Shown: positions 37,603-41,088 of the stretch, one piece after another
Layout: the number at the start of each line of letters is the position of its first letter
Position numbering within the stretch: the first letter of the stretch is position 1
Source: JAXMBN01 sp046349875
GTDB lineage: Bacteria; Planctomycetota; Planctomycetia; Pirellulales; Pirellulaceae
Length of the DNA stretch: 41,088 nt
Assembly: GCA_046349875.1 (NCBI GenBank)
Contig: JAXMBN010000045.1
Coordinates: 1 to 41,088 of the forward strand
Reading direction: 5' to 3'
Notes under the pieces: model-generated
Seen by the model: the letters and a program-made list of their open reading frames with translations, nothing else
What the model was told of the DNA's origin: nothing
Databases searched by the model: none
Made by a program: the position numbers and the translations under genes

Positions 37603-38207
37603 TCAGTCCAACTTTACGTTCGGCGTTTGAGCAGCAGCGCCACCAATCACACACAATTGATCGAGTAACTTAGCAAATAGCTCGAACAGATCTTTGATCC
37701 GCTCTGGGTCCTTGAGCAAGCCGGGCACCGAATAGAGAAGTTCGTCGGTGTCCTCCGGAAATGGTTTTCCAAACCAACCTTCATCATCGATGGAGGTCAA
37801 TTCGATGACCGGTTGTTCGTCGATCAACTGACGAATGGATTCGTTTTGAAAGAGCTTCCGCACTTTCTCTTCATCATTTCCCTGAATAATGAAGTCGCGA
37901 TCAAATTCTTCATCCCCGATGACGATATCCTGCGCTCCAAAATAGGTCTTGAGGTCTTGGATCCAACTTCGCCGGCATACTCGAAATGTAAAATGAGATG
38001 GATTGACATAAGGAGCTGCAGTCGCGTAAAACGAGCGTCGTATTGCCGGTGGAAATCGCGGTGTATGAATCAAGCGTGATGATCCAAGGCCCGTTTCGCA
38101 ACGACCTTTTTACCTTTCCAAAAGCCCTCATCGATATAGTCAGCTTGAATCTCTTCGCTAACTTGCTTCCAAATCTCTTGAACGGTAGGCCCCCAAAATC
38201 GAAACAT
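37603..38207 (-). CDS. Conserved uncharacterised protein, interrupted by two frameshifts
   Basis: ATG 38207, with GAGG seven bases upstream, starts MFRFWGPTVQEIWKQVSEE and runs through DEGFWKGKKVVA in one frame. At about 38094-38102 the recognisable sequence moves to a second frame (NGPWIITLDSYTAISTGNTT). At about 38026-38036 it moves to a third (YATAAPYVNPSHFTFRV), which runs to the stop at 37603: GDEEFDRDFIIQGNDEEKV, then DDEGWFGKPFP, DELLYSVPG and DLFELFAKLLDQL. Each piece looks like part of one widespread bacterial family of about 200 residues without a known function. As written only the last 156 codons form one open frame. The two shifts fall near AAA and TTTT runs. Confidence 0.75.
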
Positions 38208-38259
38208 GCGAAACCTCTTTTATTACGAGCGTTGGTCGTGAACATTACGGGACATTGGA

Positions 38260-39063
38260 TCAAGTTGATGTCGCATTGAGAAATTCCTGAACGCGTTCTA
38301 CAAACACCAGAGGCTGTTCCATCGGCACCATGTGCCCTGCATTCTCGATGACATGGAAATGCGCATCTGGCAATTGCGATGCCATTCGTTGCATTTCGGC
38401 AGGTGGAGACAGCATGTCTTCGGCTCCGCAAAGCACGAGGCACGGAATTCGTATCTGACCCAATACTTCTTCGAACGAGTGACGCTTGGCCATGGCATGT
38501 TGGGCTGCAGCGATGGTCGACGGCGGCGTGGAAAACATCATCGTTTGCAACGCTTCGACTATGTCAGCTTGCGTTTGACTCGCCGCTCCAAGCAATCGGG
38601 ACACCATCGGTTCCGTCGCTACCTTCGATCCTTGCTCGAGAGCCACTTGGGCCATAGCGTGACGCTGCGCGATGGCTTGCGGAGCATCCGCAGTAGCTTT
38701 GGTATCACACAATAGGAGGCGAGCGAGCTTATCGGGGCTGCGTTTCCAAAATTCAAACGCGATGTACCCGCCCATCGATAAACCGATCAGCGTGACGGGT
38801 TTCTCGATCATCAAGGCTTGCAAGAATGCTGCCAGATCATCAGCAGCTTGGCCCATCGTGTCGAAAGCACCATCGTTGGAACTTTGCCCAAAGCCCAACA
38901 GGTCGGGAGCGAGAACACGGCACGATGCTGACAAGGCAGGGATCACCGCTTCCCACATTTTCCGCGACAGGGGAAAGCCGTGAACCAACAATAATACATC
39001 CCCTGATCCCTCATCCCAAAAGGCCATGCGTTTATCGCGAACCATCAGTTCTTTCGTGATCAA
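38260..39063 (-). CDS. Alpha/beta-fold hydrolase
   Basis: This is a 267-residue single-domain alpha/beta hydrolase. The oxyanion-hole region is HGFPLSRKMW (residues 28-37), the nucleophile elbow is GLSMGGY (Ser96), the acid is Asp216 in CGAEDMLSP, and the base is His244 in NAGHMVP, giving a complete Ser-Asp-His triad. The sequence resembles the 3-oxoadipate enol-lactonase / pimeloyl-ester hydrolase branch, but substrate specificity cannot be assigned. No signal peptide, so cytoplasmic. The start overlaps the stop of the TPR protein gene as ATGA, so it is translationally coupled to it. Confidence 0.92.
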   Translation of the reverse strand: MITKELMVRDKRMAFWDEGSGDVLLLVHGFPLSRKMWEAVIPALSASCRVLAPDLLGFGQSSNDGAFDTMGQAADDLAAFLQALMIEKPVTLIGLSMGGYIAFEFWKRSPDKLARLLLCDTKATADAPQAIAQRHAMAQVALEQGSKVATEPMVSRLLGAASQTQADIVEALQTMMFSTPPSTIAAAQHAMAKRHSFEEVLGQIRIPCLVLCGAEDMLSPPAEMQRMASQLPDAHFHVIENAGHMVPMEQPLVFVERVQEFLNATST

Positions 39064-41000
39064 CGGTCGGTACCTTTCGCATCTTTGAGTTGATCGCGAT
39101 AAGATTGAAGAATGCGTTTCATTTGGCGATCTTGCGGCTCGAAGGAGACAGCCTTTTCTTGAACTTCAACCGCTTTCGCGAAGTCGCCCATAAGGAAATG
39201 AACCCTCGCCATCGTATCGAGAAACGCAGAATTGGTGGGAGCGATTTCGCATGCCACCTTTGCTGAACGGAGCGCTTCTTCGAGATCTCCTCCGGTATTC
39301 GAAATGAGCCAAGCGTATTCGTTGTTGTTCGCTGCATGGACTCGTCGAATCGCAAAGTCATGTAGCTTCCCTTCGTTCTCACCGAGTTGCTTGCGAAGGA
39401 ATTCGACGAGAGGCAAGGTCTCCTCATGGACCTTCTTCTTGGATTCGTCGTCTTCGGCCAATTTATATTTGGCAATCCAAGCATCGGAATCTTTGGGGTT
39501 ATAGCGAATCGCGTTTTGAAGGTTTTCAAGGGCCTTCTCTTTTTGCCCTGTCTTGATGGCGTGTTTGGCGCTATAGAAATAAAACCGCTCTACAAACGCG
39601 TCCGCGGCTCGACCATCGTACAACTCGGGATAGGTCGACTCCACTTGCTGTCGAAAGAGTGGTTCTTCCAAGATGCGTTTGGCCAACCCATCCCAAACAG
39701 CAGCCGCCTCCTCATAGCGTTCACCATCTGCTAACAGTTCCGAGTATTCGTTATAAACGACGATCGCAGCAGGCTGGAGTGGATCTGCTTGCTTCAATGA
39801 AGCTGCATATTCCGCCTCTGCCCATTCATGTAGCGAACGATCCAGCAAGGACTTGGCCACCGAAACGCGTTCTAAAAACGGATTGGTGTAGGCTCGCTCA
39901 CGCGATGCGGTGCGTTCCAAAACTTTGCGAGCGTGAGCGTTTGCCTTTTCCGTTTGATTTTGCACCAACCAACTTTCAGCAAGTGCATATCCCAGTTTGG
40001 CAAATGCAGAAAACTGTTCGGGATATTCCTTCGACAACGACTCGACCCATTCAGGCATACCATGAGTAATCGCCCAGTGCGAAAGCTCGGTCAAGTCCAT
40101 ATACGACTTGGAAAGCAGGTTGCCCGATACCATTAACGTGGCAATGCGCAGGGCCTCTTCCCGCTGACCTCGTTGCACCAGTTCTTGGCAGCACCATTTG
40201 TATAGCGATACTGCGTTGTCGCGATCCGCAGGACTGCGCGACCCCGCATCAGCCACTTCTCGATGCTCGGCCTCGGCCGCTGCGATCCAAAAACTTTTTT
40301 CAAATACCCCTGTCTCAAGAAGCTGTGCATATTGCTTCAGCCGTTCACCGCTAAGCCGCTTGCTAACGCCGGTGGCTTGCCGAACAATACGAGCCCGAGC
40401 TTGTTTGGCATCAGGGTCCTCAGGTACAGCCATCGCCATCAAGCGTATAGCCGCCTGCCGACTCAAGGTCTCGCTCGTTTCATAACGGCTGATGCGAGCC
40501 AAAGCAGAAACGGCAGCATCACTGCCGAGCTTGGCAACCCGATCGATCAGACTTGCTCGATCAATGGTCTCGGCCACACCATAGTTAGCCAACAGTTCTT
40601 TGATCTCAACGGGATCCGATTCCCAAGCCCATTGTTGTCGAATCGACAATAAGAGGTAATGGCTGGAAGAGGCGATCTGGGGATCGGGATCGAACGTCGC
40701 CATGCGGAGCTGTTCGAATGCGAGAATGCCGACCTTTTGAAGTTCTGACATGGAATGCTGACGCACCGCATAGCGATCGTCCGCAAGCTGACGAATCAAG
40801 TCCGATACACGCTTCTCAACCACCGAACGATCTTCTTCGCTCAAATCGTCGACGGTCTGGGCCTCGCGTATCGATTTCGGGAGGGTCGACTGGGCGGAGA
40901 CAACATTCACCCATCCTGCGAGCAGGAAGGACATTGCGATCCCGAACGCCAACGCTCGCGATAGTCTCGTCCGTATTTCCGCATCCGTACCCCGTGTCAC
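39060..41000 (-). CDS. Exported TPR-repeat protein (start uncertain at window edge)
   Basis: From GTG 41000 the protein is 646 residues: signal-like segment LAFGIAMSFLLAGWVNVVSAQ, a HEAT-like stretch (LADDRYAVRQHSMSELQKVG, residues about 70-150), then TPR units through the second half, e.g. AIKTGQKEKALENLQNAIRYNPKD near 490 and ARVHFLMGDFAKAVEVQEKA near 610. Such proteins act as protein-binding scaffolds. The same frame is open upstream of the GTG to the window edge at 41088 (peptide ending AAQGNLAARGNLVTRG), so the true start may lie outside the window; 18-bp repeats at that spot make the boundary unclear. The gene is coupled to the alpha/beta hydrolase by an ATGA overlap. Confidence 0.85.
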   Translation of the reverse strand: MTRGTDAEIRTRLSRALAFGIAMSFLLAGWVNVVSAQSTLPKSIREAQTVDDLSEEDRSVVEKRVSDLIRQLADDRYAVRQHSMSELQKVGILAFEQLRMATFDPDPQIASSSHYLLLSIRQQWAWESDPVEIKELLANYGVAETIDRASLIDRVAKLGSDAAVSALARISRYETSETLSRQAAIRLMAMAVPEDPDAKQARARIVRQATGVSKRLSGERLKQYAQLLETGVFEKSFWIAAAEAEHREVADAGSRSPADRDNAVSLYKWCCQELVQRGQREEALRIATLMVSGNLLSKSYMDLTELSHWAITHGMPEWVESLSKEYPEQFSAFAKLGYALAESWLVQNQTEKANAHARKVLERTASRERAYTNPFLERVSVAKSLLDRSLHEWAEAEYAASLKQADPLQPAAIVVYNEYSELLADGERYEEAAAVWDGLAKRILEEPLFRQQVESTYPELYDGRAADAFVERFYFYSAKHAIKTGQKEKALENLQNAIRYNPKDSDAWIAKYKLAEDDESKKKVHEETLPLVEFLRKQLGENEGKLHDFAIRRVHAANNNEYAWLISNTGGDLEEALRSAKVACEIAPTNSAFLDTMARVHFLMGDFAKAVEVQEKAVSFEPQDRQMKRILQSYRDQLKDAKGTDR

Positions 41001-41040
41001 GAGATTACCCCGTGCTGCGAGATTACCCTGTGCTGCGAAA
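40987..41040. repeat. Three imperfect 18-bp tandem repeats
   Basis: The unit TACCCCGTGCTGCGAGAT (with variants TACCCCGTGTCACGAGAT and TACCCTGTGCTGCGAAAA) occurs three times in a row. Read on the minus strand it encodes the repeated peptide LAARGNL in frame with the TPR protein; it sits exactly where that protein would start. Confidence 0.75.
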
Positions 41041-41088
41041 ATGACTTCGCCGGTGGGACGAGCAACGGCGACCGTTTCGATTCCACTT

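Noticed and set aside
1..41088. CRISPR array, prophage, insertion sequence or integron
   Set aside because: No spaced direct repeats, transposase, integrase or phage structural motifs were found on either strand.

Overview
This window looks like a chromosomal segment of a planctomycete, probably from the Pirellulaceae. It carries a DUF1501 / PSD1 (c-type cytochrome, DUF1549, DUF1553) gene pair, a very large secreted protein with an N-terminal Arg-rich 'LELRQLMA' export motif, a DUF1573 protein, an FG-GAP/VCBS-repeat secreted protein, a DUF4254 protein, and a regulator joining an excisionase-type helix-turn-helix to a receiver domain. Base composition is moderate and even. I see no insertion sequences, phage genes, CRISPR array, rRNA or tRNA.

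Layout. (1) Positions 1-9842 (+): a tandem set of about 1,100-residue ectodomain modules, each ending in a small cluster of membrane helices. Module A is cut by the left edge. Modules B and C are joined in frame. (2) 9854-13690 (+): DUF1501 protein, then a PSD1-family cytochrome protein with ATGA overlap. (3) 13711-16560 (-): cinA-like gene and a coiled-coil protein. (4) 16561-17853: 1.3 kb with no intact gene. (5) 17854-20241 (+): HTH-receiver regulator with a strong terminator, then moaC and a polyprenyl diphosphate synthase with ATGA overlap. (6) 20442-24200 (+): 1,252-residue secreted metzincin-type protein with its own promoter candidate. (7) 24336-28740 (-): FG-GAP protein, then an ABC exporter pair whose permease is fused to a CPBP protease. 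(8) 28967-34078 (+): SpoU methyltransferase, then a Mn/Zn/Fe-type ABC importer (lipoprotein, ATPase, two permeases). Both permeases carry C-terminal DtxR/MntR-like domains. (9) 34075-41088 (-): DUF4254 and a small membrane protein, DUF1573 protein, metallophosphoesterase, a conserved uncharacterised protein, alpha/beta hydrolase and a TPR protein.

Two points stand out biologically. The metal importer appears to carry metal-sensor domains on its own permeases, one of which keeps every C-terminal ligand position of the DtxR/MntR family. The left 10 kb encodes paralogous giant membrane-anchored surface modules next to a cytochrome/DUF1501 pair.

A caution applies to the whole window. At least eleven single-base shifts or in-frame stop codons interrupt otherwise well-conserved genes (module A, module B, PSD1, cinA, the coiled-coil gene, the HTH-receiver regulator, the first metal permease, the 37603-38207 gene). 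Some fall in short homopolymers where one base restores the family sequence. Base-calling errors in a thinly covered assembly explain several of these better than gene decay, but sequence alone cannot settle it.
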